Shown piece by piece: positions 1-9,922 of a stretch of 43,408 nucleotides of DNA. The DNA is taken from NCBI RefSeq assembly GCF_016446475.1, contig NZ_JAEHFP010000054.1, positions 1-43,408 of the forward strand, written 5' to 3'. A program made the translations under genes and the position numbers. The notes under the pieces were generated by a model. The model made no database searches and had not been told where the DNA came from. It worked only from the letters and a program-made list of their open reading frames with translations. The first letter of the stretch is position 1, and every line of letters begins with the position of its first letter. Source of the stretch: Paracoccus binzhouensis. GTDB lineage: Bacteria > Pseudomonadota > Alphaproteobacteria > Rhodobacterales > Rhodobacteraceae.

Positions 1-3000
1 GTCACCGTCACGCCGGAGAACGATCCGCCGGTGGGTGAGGACGCATCCGTGACCACGCCCGAGGACACGCCGGTCAGCGGCACCGTCAGCGCGACGGATG
101 TGGACGGCGACGACCTGACCTTCACGCTGGACGGCGGGCCGTCGAACGGCACCGTCACGGTGAACCCGGACGGCAGCTACGAATACGTGCCGAACGCCGA
201 CTACAACGGCCCCGACAGTTTCGACGTCGAGGTCAGCGACGGCAACGGCGGCACGACCACGGTGACGGTCGACATCACCGTTCTGCCGGTGAACGACCCG
301 GCGACGATCTCGGGCGATACCGACGGCGCGGTTGTGGAGGCCGGCGGCGTCGCCAACGGCGATCCCGGCACGAGTTCCGCGAGCGGCACGCTGTCCGTGT
401 CGGATGTGGACGCCGGTGAGGAGGTGTTCCAGACCCCGGCCGATCTCGAGGGGACTTATGGCACCTTCTCGTTCGACCCGGCGACCGGCGCCTGGTCCTA
501 CCAGCTCGACAACGACCGCGCGGCGACCCAGTCGCTGAACGACGGCGATGTCGTGAGCGACACGCTGAGCGTGACCAGCCTCGACGGCACCGCCTCCGAG
601 ACCATCACCGTCACCATCACCGGCAGCAACGATGTGGCCGTGGTGACGGACGACACCGGCACCGTGACCGAGGATGACGACGCCGGCACCGACATTCTGA
701 CGACCTCGGGGCAGATCACCGTGACCGATGTCGACGACGGCGAGGATGTCTTCGACGACAGCAGCACCAGCTTCGCGTCGGGCAGCCATGGCGGCGCCTC
801 CGCGCTTGGCTCTCTCGTCGTCCAGCCGGATGGCAGCTGGGTCTACGAGATCGACAACGACCTGCCCGAGGTGCAGTCGCTGGCGGTCGGTGCGACCATG
901 ACCGAGACGTTCGAGGTCACCTCGGCCGACGGCACCGCGACCAGCACGATCACGGTGACGATCGAGGGCAGCAATGACGACCCGGTGATCTCGGGCGATT
1001 CCACCGGCGATGTGGCCGATGACGGCGTGCTGATCGCGACCGGCGATCTGGATTTCACGGATATCGACATCGGCAACACGCACAGTTTCGCGGTCGAGGG
1101 GACGACCGGCGCCTATGGCACGCTCGTGGTCGATCCCGCCACCGGGCAATGGACCTATACGCTCGACAACGCCGATCCCGATGTCCAGGCCCTCGCCGAC
1201 GGCGAGACCCTGACCGACGAGATCACCGTTCGGGTGACCGATAACGACGGGGGTTTCGACGAGCAGGTGGTGACCATCACCATCACCGGCACGAATGACG
1301 CGCCGGTGATCGACGCGGGGTCTGAAGTGACCGGCACCGTGACCGAACTGGCCGATGGCGACCCCGACGAGAACACCGCCGAGCACAGCCAGACCGGCAC
1401 CATCACGGCGAGCGATATCGACAACGGCGACAGCCTGGCGGCCTCCTTCGTGCCGGACGGCGCCGGCTATCTCGGCAATTTCTCGCTGGGCCCGATCGAC
1501 CCGACCACGGGTGAATTCGACTGGACCTTCACCGTGGACGATGCCGATCTCGACGGGCTCGGCGCGGGGGATGTGCTGACGCAGGACTACACGGTCACGA
1601 TCACCGACGCCGACGGGGCGATCGACACGGTGACCGTGACGGTCACCATCAACGGCGCCAACGACCGGCCCGAGCCGGAGGACGACAGCTCGCTGACCGC
1701 GATGGACGTGGCCGCGGTGCTGAACGTTCTGGCCAACGACAGCGACGCCGACGACGGCGAGACCGCCACTCTGGCGGTGACCATGGTCGACGGCCAGGCG
1801 ATCGTGCCGGGCGGCAGCGTCACCCTGACCGACGGCAGCGGCACCGTGTCGCTCAGCGGTCTGGGCGAGCTGACCTTCACCCCGGCGTCCGGCTTCACCG
1901 GCCAGGTGACGATCGCCTACACCGTCGACGACGGCAGCGGCACGTCCAACGCCACGGCGAGCGCCGACTGGGTCGTCAACGTGGCCGGCGTGGATATCGT
2001 CGACGATTCGAGCCGCGACGCGCCGGGCGTGAGGGATGACGTCCTGTCCAATGTCGACGACCTGACGCAGGTGCAGATCGACGGCCTCGCGGCGCCGGGC
2101 GGCTCCGTGACATCGCTGGTCATTTCGGACGGCACCAACAGCGTGACCGTTCCGCCGGCCAGCATCATCGTGCAGCCGGACGGCAGCTATTCGGTCACCG
2201 CCGATCTGAGCGGGCTGGACGACGGCACGCTGACCGTGACCGCCGGCATCGAGGATGCGAGCGGCGCCACCACGACGACCAGCGACACGATCCTGAAGGA
2301 CACCGTCACCGAGGTGACGATCGACCCGATCCTGGTGGTCGACGGCGTCGCGCCGACGATCACCGGCACGTGCGAGCCGGGCGCGAGCACGGTCACCGTC
2401 ACGGTGAACGGCACGGAATACGACGCCGTGGTCGACCCCGCGGGCACCTGGAGCCTGACGCGGCCCGGCGCGCTCGGCACGGATGATCTGGAGGTCTCGG
2501 CCGAAGCCACCGACGTCTACGGCAACACCAATACCGACGACCGCACCGTCACGGGGCTGACGATCACCGACGCGGAGACGGGCCTGCCCGTCGACATTCT
2601 GGTGTCGGAAACCGGCCTTCCGGACGGCTCGGCCCCGGCCAGCGGCGCGCAGACCGCCAGCTCGACCTTCGCGCTCGGCGACACCTCCGAGCTGAGCGAG
2701 GTCGTGATCGGCGGCTCGGTCTCGGGCAGCGGGCTCGGTGGCGGCACCACGGTGACGCTGGCGCAGCTTCAGAACGCCGGGACCGTGCCGGTGAACGTGT
2801 CGACCGAATACGGCACGCTGACCATCACCGGCTATGACGCCGGGACGGGCACGATCACCTATAGCTATACGATCGACACGAGCACCGAAGATCACAGCGC
2901 CGCCGGTCAGGACGTGGTGTCCGAGACGATCCAGGTCGCCGTGGTCGAGACCGATGGCGACATCCGCGTGGACCGTCTGGTCGCCGGGGTCGAGGACGAC

Positions 3001-6000
3001 GTGCCCGGCACCCCGGTGGACGACACGCCGGTGTCGACCGTCGAGGGCGGCGCCGCGGTCGGTTCCGCCAGCGGCGGGGCGAACCTCCTGGCCAATGACG
3101 AGCTGGGCGCCGACGGCGGGCGGGTGCATCAGGTCACCTATACCGACCGGGCCGGCAACAGCGCCACGGTCACCGTGGCCGAGGGCGGATCGCAGACCGT
3201 CGAGACGCTTTATGGCGAGCTGACCGTCAACAGCGACGGCAGCTGGAGCTATACCCCGCTCGACACCGTCAACCACGTGCAGCCCACGAACGACACCGAG
3301 CTGCGCGACGATTTCAGCTATAGCACCATCGACGGCGACGGCGACGTTTCCGCCGGTTCGGCCACGCAGCAGATCACCGTGACCGATACGGTGCCGCTGT
3401 TCGGCACGCCCGACACCGCCTCGATCGACGAGGAACATCTGGCCGTCGGCAGCAACCCCGACCCGGCCTCGCGCGAGGTGACGGGCAGCCTGAACCTGAC
3501 ACCGGGCGAGGACAGCCTCGACGTTCGCCTGACCACGACGACCCCGCCGGTGGGGCTGCAATCGGGCGGCGTGGATCTGCGCTACGTGCTCTCGGGCGAC
3601 GGCCATACGCTGACCGCCGACACGGGCCCGGGCACCGATGCGGTCTTCGTCGTCACGCTGACCGATCCCACCGATGCCTCGGCCGGCTATTCCTTCGAAC
3701 TGCTGCGTCCGCTGGACCACGGGGCCAATGCCACCATGGACCTGACCTTCGATGTCGAGGTCACCGACAGTGACGGCGACACCGACACCGCCAGCTTCGA
3801 CGTCGAGGTGGTCGACGACAGCGCGCTCGCCACGCTGGGCGCGGAGATCGACGAGGACGTGGGCGTCTTCACCGCCAACATCTCGGCCGATGCGACCTCG
3901 GGCAACACCGTCGTCAACCAGGGCGGCATCGACCTGAGCGGCACCCCGGTTGCCGGCGGCATGGCCTACAAGACCGAGCACGGCACCGTCACCATCGGCG
4001 ACGATGGCGAAATGACCTATGTGCCCGACCCGAACTATAGCGGGCAGGAGGTCTTCTCGATCGTCACCCAGGACGATGGCACCGCCAGCACCACGGTGGT
4101 GACGATGGATGTCACGCCGGTCGCGGATGCGGCGACCGTCGCGGTCGCGGATGCCGAGGTGAATACCGTCGAGGATACGGCGGTCGCCCTGGGTCTTGTC
4201 GCGCCGGTCATCACCGATGACGGCAACGGCACCGGCAACAACACCACGCCCGAGCGGATCGGCGTGATCACCCTGAGCGGCTTCCCCCTCGGCTCGGTCC
4301 TGACCTGGCCCGGTGGTGGCAACCTCACCGTCGGAGACCCGGCGGGGGTGGTCACGATCGGACTCACCGATACCGGGCTGAGTGTGACCGGCACCACAGG
4401 CATGGTCTCCATGAGCGCGGCGGATTTCGAAGCGCTGATGGTGACGCCGCCGCCGCATTCTTCGGACAATTTCGAAATCACCTACAAGGTCACCAGCTAC
4501 GAGGTCGACGGCGCAGGCGACCGGCTGACCGGGATTGCCGGCGCCGAAAGCGAAGAGTCCGTGACGGTCTATGTCCAGGCCGCGACCGATCCGGCGACGC
4601 TGACCTTCGACACCGCCCTGGTCCTGGCCGATCTCGACAACGCCTCGCAGCTGAGCTTCATCAGCGGCACCGAGGCCGAGGTGTCCGTGGCCGAGGATGA
4701 AACGATCAACGTCGCGCAGATCCTCGAGGCGAGCTTTGCCGATCTCGACGGCAGCGAGGTCCGCTCGTTCACGATCACCAACGACAGCGGGCACGACATC
4801 GTGGTCAACGGCACGACCGTGCCGGCCGGGGGGACGTTCACCGTCCCCGCGCCCGACCTGAGCGACAGCACGACCGGCTTCCCGGCGATCAACATCGGCG
4901 GCACCGCTGATTTCAGCGGCACCCTGAGCGGCATCAAGATCACGCTGAACGCGCAGGACGTGGACCAGGACGGCTATTGGAACGGCACCGCCGAGGTGGG
5001 CGGGCCGACCAACGGCCTGGCCGAGGTCGACACCAGCGACAACACCGTCACGCTGAACCTGAACGTCACCCCGGTGGCCGATGACGTGCGTGTCTCCGAT
5101 GTCGAGGGCGACGAGGACAGCGCGATCAGCTTCCTCTCCGGAATCTCCGTGACCGACACCAGCGGCGGCACCTCGGACGGCGGCTCCGAGGTCATCACCG
5201 AGGTCTCGTTCGACATCCCGACCGGCTGGACCCTCGGGGCGTCGAGCGTCGTGAACGGTGCGACGGCCACGACCGGGCAGCTCGGATCGACCTACACGAT
5301 CACCTTCACCGCCGGCACCGAGGCCGAGCGCGAGGCCTATCTCGACGGTTTCACCCTCACCCCGCCCGCCCATGACAGCACGGATACCACGATCGCGCTG
5401 ACGATCACCACGCAGGACTCCGTGCTGCTCGCCGGCGATGTGGTGCTGACGACGGACACGGCGACGCAAACGCACGATGTCGAAGTGACGGTGAACCCGG
5501 TGGCCGAGCGGGTCGGCACCGACACGGACGGCGACACCGTCGCCGACCTGACCATGACGGCGGGCGTCAACTACACGACTGCGGCGACGGAAGACGAGTG
5601 GTTCGACCTCAACAGCGACGGTTTCGACCTTGGCGCTGGTTGGAGCAACCAGGATGCGGGCGAGGAGACCTTCGCCCGGCTGACCCCCGAGCTGCTCGCC
5701 GGCGACGGCAATCCCACCAACGCCATCGGCTCGGAATTCCGCTGGGTCGAAGGCGGCGAGGTGAAGACCGCGGTCTATAGCGGCACGCCCATCGACGTGC
5801 CGGTCAGCGCGCTCGGCACGCTGGAATTCCGCGCGGTCGAGAACTTCTCCGGGCAGTTCCGCATCAGGGTGCAGGCGCATACCGTCGACACCGACGACAA
5901 CGGCGGCACCACGGCCAGCGCAACCAGCGGGGAGGCCTGGCTGGACAACCTCGTGGTCGCGCCGAAGGCCGACGAAGTGACCCTGGCCCTCGCGGCCCGC

Positions 6001-9000
6001 ACGCAGGGGCGCGAGGATACCGACATTCCGCTGTCGATCCGTCCGACCAGCTCCGACCCGTCGGAGGTCTTCGAAGTCACCATCTCCGGCATCCCCGCCG
6101 GCGCGGTGGTGACCTATGGCGGCACGGAACTGACGGTGGTCGGCGGCAGCGTGACCATCGAGAACTTCGACGCCTCGACCCTTCTCACCCTGCGTCCGCC
6201 GCTGAACAGCAACGAGGACTTCGACCTGAGCGTGACCGCGCAGTCGGTCGACAGCGTGATGATCGGCGGCACGCTGCTCACCGACCGCTCCCCGGAAATC
6301 ACGCTCGACATGCATGTCGAGGTGCGGGGCGTGGCCGACGAGGCCGATGTGTCGGTGACGCCGCAGGTCTATTCCGAGGCCCTGGTGGATGCCGGCGCTG
6401 AGACGGTGAAGCTCTCCGATCTGGTTTCGGTTGGCCTGACCGATGGCGACGGCTCCGAGGTTCTGACCATGCGGGTCACCGGCCTGCCGGACGGGTTCGA
6501 CCTGACCAACGCCACCCTGCTGACTGGCCCCGATGTCACCGGCGAGGACCGGGTCTGGGTGTTGCAGCAAACGCAGTTCGCCAACGCCGAGATCACGGTT
6601 CCCGCGAACCACAGCGGCGAGGTGAGCTTCGTGCTCGCGCCGGTCACGACCGAGAACGATGGCGCCTCGCTCACCGGCGTCCGCCAGGCCGTCAGCTTCA
6701 CCGTGACGCCCTCGCCCGAGGCGACCGTCACCTCCGCGGCGGTGATCGCCGAGGACACGCTGCAATCCATCGGCTTCGGCATCGTCCACCAGTACGGCGA
6801 CACCGACGAGACGCTCGATTCGGTGCGCATCCTCGCCTCCGATCTCGACGGGGCGGACTTCACGCTCTACCTCGGCGCACCGGGCTCGGAGCAGCCGCTG
6901 ACCTCGGTCCTGTCGCCCGTCGATGTGGGCGGTGTGCTTTATTACGAGTTGACCGCGGCGCAGGCCGAAACGCTGTCGGCGCAGGGCGCGCCCCATCTCG
7001 ACGGGGCGCTGGGCGGGTTCGATCTGCTCTACAAGATCACCGACCCGGGCGACGGCAGCGTGGCCGCGGTCACGAGCGACTGGCTTCCGGGTCGGCTCGA
7101 TCTGACCGCGACTCCGGTGACCGACGCGCCGGTTCTGTCGATCCAGGGCGTCGATGTCGGCGCGGGCGGGGGCTCTGCCTCCGGCACCAGCGTGACGGTC
7201 GAAACCCCCGGAACGCCGGTCACGCTTGATCTCAACATCGCGAGCCCCGACAGCGACGGCAGCGAACATGTGGTTCGCGTCATTCTCGAGGGCGTGCCTG
7301 ACGGCGTGACCGTCGAGGGGGCCGAGCTTTCGGGCGCGAACACCTGGATCTTGATCTACGAAGGGGGGGACGCGCTGCAGATCGGCGATGCCGGCGGCTA
7401 TGTCCTGCCGGTGACCTTCGGCGTCAGCGGCATCGCCGGCGGGCTGGCCGATGCGCCGATCACTGTGATCGTGCAGACCCAGGACCGGGGCGACGTCCCC
7501 GGCACGGCGACCGAGGTGCTGGAAGACCGCACCCAATGGACGCTGACGACCACCTTCCTGCCGGGCGAGGGCGAGGTGCCGCCGACCATCGAGACCTGGG
7601 AATACAACGGGAGCAGCTCCACCGAAGACCTGAGCTTCGCGCTGTCCGAACGGGTCGATGCGGAATTGTCCGTGGCGATCCCCAGCACGGTCTCGAGCGT
7701 CCTGACCGTCACCATCACCGACCTGCCCCCGGGCAGCCAGGTGTCGGGCATGGTGCGCACCGTGGTCGACGGGCAGGAGGTCTGGACGGCCTCGACCGCC
7801 ACCGCGCCGGGCGACGATACCGCCGCCGCGCAGGCCAAGCTCGACGCGCTGATGGACAGCATCATCATCGAGCTGCCCGAGCATGCGAACGACAACAACC
7901 TCGGTGAGCCCTTCACGCTGAACGCCACGCTCTCCGCGGCGATCGCCGGCGGCGGGCGCTCCAACACGGCCTCGCTGACGGACGACATCCCGGTCGCGCC
8001 GGTGACCGATCCGGCCGTGGTGTCCATCGTGCTCGGCGCGGCCGATGCCGACGGCGCCCTGACCGAGTCGGATACGGAAATCCCGCTGACCGTGACGGTA
8101 ACCAACCCGGCCGATGGCGCTGCGGGCTCGGTGCTCGGCGATCTCTACTTGCAGATCGACGGAACCAACGGGCTGGGCGCGGGCACGCTGACCATCGGCG
8201 GCGTCGACTATGCGCCGCAGGCGATCAGCGGCGTGGAGGGGATCCCGAACGGCACCTATTACGTCGTCCCCGGCGTCACCATGGACGGGCCGTTCGACAT
8301 GGTCTTCACCCCCGATGTGATGACCGAGGGCAGCGTCACCGTCGACGCCTGGGTCCGCAATATCGAGACCGGCGCGACGGCCGTGACCTCGACCGGCTCG
8401 ACCACCCTGCCGGTTGCGATCAGCAACGACGGCGTCAGTCTGGACGTTACCGGCCCGTTCTACGGCAACGAGGCGGCCGACAGCGAGGCGGCCTCGCGCA
8501 TCCCGCTGGATCTGTCGGTGTCGCTGAGCGATGACGACGGGTCGGAGGCGATCGGGACGGTTCTGCTCAGCGGCTTGCCGGAGGGCTTCCTCGTCTATAC
8601 CGGCGACACCGCGGGCACGGCGACGCTTGCCGTCAACGCGGGCGGCAGCGGCGGGCTGAACACCTGGGTGCTTGCCGGCGAGGGCGAGAGCATGCCGGCC
8701 CATATCTCCATCCTGCCGCCGCGCAACTGGAGCGGGACGCTCAGCGATCTCGAGCTTCTGGTGAAATCCGGCGAGACGACGCTGAGCGAGGAGCGGGTCG
8801 ATATCCTGCCGATCGGTGACGTGGTCGTGTCGCCGGTGGCGAACGGGATCGAGCTGACCGCGACCAACTCCTTCGGCGTGGAAGGCGCGATCGTGTCGCT
8901 GAACATGAACGCCTCGATGGACGACTTCCAGGACGCTTCCGTCCCGGGGGCGCCCGACGAGAGCCAGGAGACGGTTACGCTGGAGCTGACCGGGCTCGGC

Positions 9001-9918
9001 GCCTATGCGTCCTTCTACATCGGCACGACGCTGATCGAGAGCGGCGTGAGCTACGATCCCGGGACCGAGACCTACACGCTGACCGGGCTCAGCCAGTCCG
9101 ACCTCGACAACCTCGGGGTTCGCCAGGCGGCCGCCGCGCTCGACGATCAGGACGGCGGCACCGCCGGCATCCAGATCGCCGTGACGGCGCGCACCGTGGA
9201 CGGGACGGACGTCTCGGCGCCGCAAAGCAGCAGCATGACGCTGAACCTGAGCGCCCAGGTGCCGAGCACCGGCGATGACAGCCTGATCTGGACCGGCAAC
9301 GCGATCAACGGGCGCGCCGGCGAGGATACGGTGGTCTTCCGCCAGGGCGAGTCCCTGACCGGGGCGGAGCTGGGGGCGCAGCTGAGCAACATCGAGACGC
9401 TCGATCTGGGCATCGCCGGGGCCAACGGCATCAGCGATCTGACGCCCGAAGAGGTCGCCGCCATGACCGATGGCGACAACCTGCTGACGATCCGCGGGTC
9501 GGCGGAGGACAGCGTGACGCTGTCGGGCGACTGGGTCGACAATTTCGACGGCACCTATACCGGCTCGCTGGCCGGCGGTGGCTCGGTCACGCTGACCGTC
9601 GAGGATGCGGGCGTCACCATGCCGCCGAGCGGGTTCGCGGCCTTCTTCTCGAGCGCCTCGTTCATGAGCTTCGGCCTTGCCTCGCTGGAGGAAGGCCCGG
9701 CGCCGCAGCAGGACACGCCCGAGGGCGAGACCGTCGCTCTCGACGAGGTTCTGGCAACGGGCACGCCGGAGGAAGACCTGACCGCCGGTCTGCCCGAAGA
9801 GACGGTTGCGGTTGCGGTGGCGCAGGCAGACGGTGGCGACACGGCCGAGCCGATCGCCCCGCCGCCGGCATCGGCGCTGGAAGACGATCTGCTGTCCAGC
9901 CCAGTGTACGAGGTCTAG
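1..9918 (+). CDS. Giant repetitive type I-secreted adhesin (LapA/BapA-like), 5' partial
   Basis: The reading frame is open from base 1, so the true start lies upstream; the first in-frame GTG (31) falls inside a repeat and is not a credible start. About 3,300 residues remain. The first ~550 are VCBS/cadherin-like repeats of roughly 100 residues, each with a VxDVDxGE-type opening, a GTxxxDPxTGxWxYxLDN core and an ITVTIxGxND close. Later come Ig-like and longer beta-rich repeats. Residues ~3080-3200 resemble the C-terminal secretion region of LapA/BapA-type proteins (IETLDL, then an LTIRG...DSVTLSG block), followed by an acidic, proline-rich tail ending SSPVYEV. Cysteine is almost absent and no nonapeptide RTX array was seen. 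The exporter genes follow within 5 bp. Probable role is surface adhesion and biofilm formation. Family assignment is firm; ligand and N-terminal retention module are not visible. Confidence 0.9.
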   Translation, partial: VTVTPENDPPVGEDASVTTPEDTPVSGTVSATDVDGDDLTFTLDGGPSNGTVTVNPDGSYEYVPNADYNGPDSFDVEVSDGNGGTTTVTVDITVLPVNDPATISGDTDGAVVEAGGVANGDPGTSSASGTLSVSDVDAGEEVFQTPADLEGTYGTFSFDPATGAWSYQLDNDRAATQSLNDGDVVSDTLSVTSLDGTASETITVTITGSNDVAVVTDDTGTVTEDDDAGTDILTTSGQITVTDVDDGEDVFDDSSTSFASGSHGGASALGSLVVQPDGSWVYEIDNDLPEVQSLAVGATMTETFEVTSADGTATSTITVTIEGSNDDPVISGDSTGDVADDGVLIATGDLDFTDIDIGNTHSFAVEGTTGAYGTLVVDPATGQWTYTLDNADPDVQALADGETLTDEITVRVTDNDGGFDEQVVTITITGTNDAPVIDAGSEVTGTVTELADGDPDENTAEHSQTGTITASDIDNGDSLAASFVPDGAGYLGNFSLGPIDPTTGEFDWTFTVDDADLDGLGAGDVLTQDYTVTITDADGAIDTVTVTVTINGANDRPEPEDDSSLTAMDVAAVLNVLANDSDADDGETATLAVTMVDGQAIVPGGSVTLTDGSGTVSLSGLGELTFTPASGFTGQVTIAYTVDDGSGTSNATASADWVVNVAGVDIVDDSSRDAPGVRDDVLSNVDDLTQVQIDGLAAPGGSVTSLVISDGTNSVTVPPASIIVQPDGSYSVTADLSGLDDGTLTVTAGIEDASGATTTTSDTILKDTVTEVTIDPILVVDGVAPTITGTCEPGASTVTVTVNGTEYDAVVDPAGTWSLTRPGALGTDDLEVSAEATDVYGNTNTDDRTVTGLTITDAETGLPVDILVSETGLPDGSAPASGAQTASSTFALGDTSELSEVVIGGSVSGSGLGGGTTVTLAQLQNAGTVPVNVSTEYGTLTITGYDAGTGTITYSYTIDTSTEDHSAAGQDVVSETIQVAVVETDGDIRVDRLVAGVEDDVPGTPVDDTPVSTVEGGAAVGSASGGANLLANDELGADGGRVHQVTYTDRAGNSATVTVAEGGSQTVETLYGELTVNSDGSWSYTPLDTVNHVQPTNDTELRDDFSYSTIDGDGDVSAGSATQQITVTDTVPLFGTPDTASIDEEHLAVGSNPDPASREVTGSLNLTPGEDSLDVRLTTTTPPVGLQSGGVDLRYVLSGDGHTLTADTGPGTDAVFVVTLTDPTDASAGYSFELLRPLDHGANATMDLTFDVEVTDSDGDTDTASFDVEVVDDSALATLGAEIDEDVGVFTANISADATSGNTVVNQGGIDLSGTPVAGGMAYKTEHGTVTIGDDGEMTYVPDPNYSGQEVFSIVTQDDGTASTTVVTMDVTPVADAATVAVADAEVNTVEDTAVALGLVAPVITDDGNGTGNNTTPERIGVITLSGFPLGSVLTWPGGGNLTVGDPAGVVTIGLTDTGLSVTGTTGMVSMSAADFEALMVTPPPHSSDNFEITYKVTSYEVDGAGDRLTGIAGAESEESVTVYVQAATDPATLTFDTALVLADLDNASQLSFISGTEAEVSVAEDETINVAQILEASFADLDGSEVRSFTITNDSGHDIVVNGTTVPAGGTFTVPAPDLSDSTTGFPAINIGGTADFSGTLSGIKITLNAQDVDQDGYWNGTAEVGGPTNGLAEVDTSDNTVTLNLNVTPVADDVRVSDVEGDEDSAISFLSGISVTDTSGGTSDGGSEVITEVSFDIPTGWTLGASSVVNGATATTGQLGSTYTITFTAGTEAEREAYLDGFTLTPPAHDSTDTTIALTITTQDSVLLAGDVVLTTDTATQTHDVEVTVNPVAERVGTDTDGDTVADLTMTAGVNYTTAATEDEWFDLNSDGFDLGAGWSNQDAGEETFARLTPELLAGDGNPTNAIGSEFRWVEGGEVKTAVYSGTPIDVPVSALGTLEFRAVENFSGQFRIRVQAHTVDTDDNGGTTASATSGEAWLDNLVVAPKADEVTLALAARTQGREDTDIPLSIRPTSSDPSEVFEVTISGIPAGAVVTYGGTELTVVGGSVTIENFDASTLLTLRPPLNSNEDFDLSVTAQSVDSVMIGGTLLTDRSPEITLDMHVEVRGVADEADVSVTPQVYSEALVDAGAETVKLSDLVSVGLTDGDGSEVLTMRVTGLPDGFDLTNATLLTGPDVTGEDRVWVLQQTQFANAEITVPANHSGEVSFVLAPVTTENDGASLTGVRQAVSFTVTPSPEATVTSAAVIAEDTLQSIGFGIVHQYGDTDETLDSVRILASDLDGADFTLYLGAPGSEQPLTSVLSPVDVGGVLYYELTAAQAETLSAQGAPHLDGALGGFDLLYKITDPGDGSVAAVTSDWLPGRLDLTATPVTDAPVLSIQGVDVGAGGGSASGTSVTVETPGTPVTLDLNIASPDSDGSEHVVRVILEGVPDGVTVEGAELSGANTWILIYEGGDALQIGDAGGYVLPVTFGVSGIAGGLADAPITVIVQTQDRGDVPGTATEVLEDRTQWTLTTTFLPGEGEVPPTIETWEYNGSSSTEDLSFALSERVDAELSVAIPSTVSSVLTVTITDLPPGSQVSGMVRTVVDGQEVWTASTATAPGDDTAAAQAKLDALMDSIIIELPEHANDNNLGEPFTLNATLSAAIAGGGRSNTASLTDDIPVAPVTDPAVVSIVLGAADADGALTESDTEIPLTVTVTNPADGAAGSVLGDLYLQIDGTNGLGAGTLTIGGVDYAPQAISGVEGIPNGTYYVVPGVTMDGPFDMVFTPDVMTEGSVTVDAWVRNIETGATAVTSTGSTTLPVAISNDGVSLDVTGPFYGNEAADSEAASRIPLDLSVSLSDDDGSEAIGTVLLSGLPEGFLVYTGDTAGTATLAVNAGGSGGLNTWVLAGEGESMPAHISILPPRNWSGTLSDLELLVKSGETTLSEERVDILPIGDVVVSPVANGIELTATNSFGVEGAIVSLNMNASMDDFQDASVPGAPDESQETVTLELTGLGAYASFYIGTTLIESGVSYDPGTETYTLTGLSQSDLDNLGVRQAAAALDDQDGGTAGIQIAVTARTVDGTDVSAPQSSSMTLNLSAQVPSTGDDSLIWTGNAINGRAGEDTVVFRQGESLTGAELGAQLSNIETLDLGIAGANGISDLTPEEVAAMTDGDNLLTIRGSAEDSVTLSGDWVDNFDGTYTGSLAGGGSVTLTVEDAGVTMPPSGFAAFFSSASFMSFGLASLEEGPAPQQDTPEGETVALDEVLATGTPEEDLTAGLPEETVAVAVAQADGGDTAEPIAPPPASALEDDLLSSPVYEV

Positions 9919-9922
9919 GCCG

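Noticed and set aside
1..9918. DNA-level tandem repeats in the adhesin as a CRISPR or satellite array
   Set aside because: The repetition is protein-domain repetition with diverged bases and no regular spacer structure.
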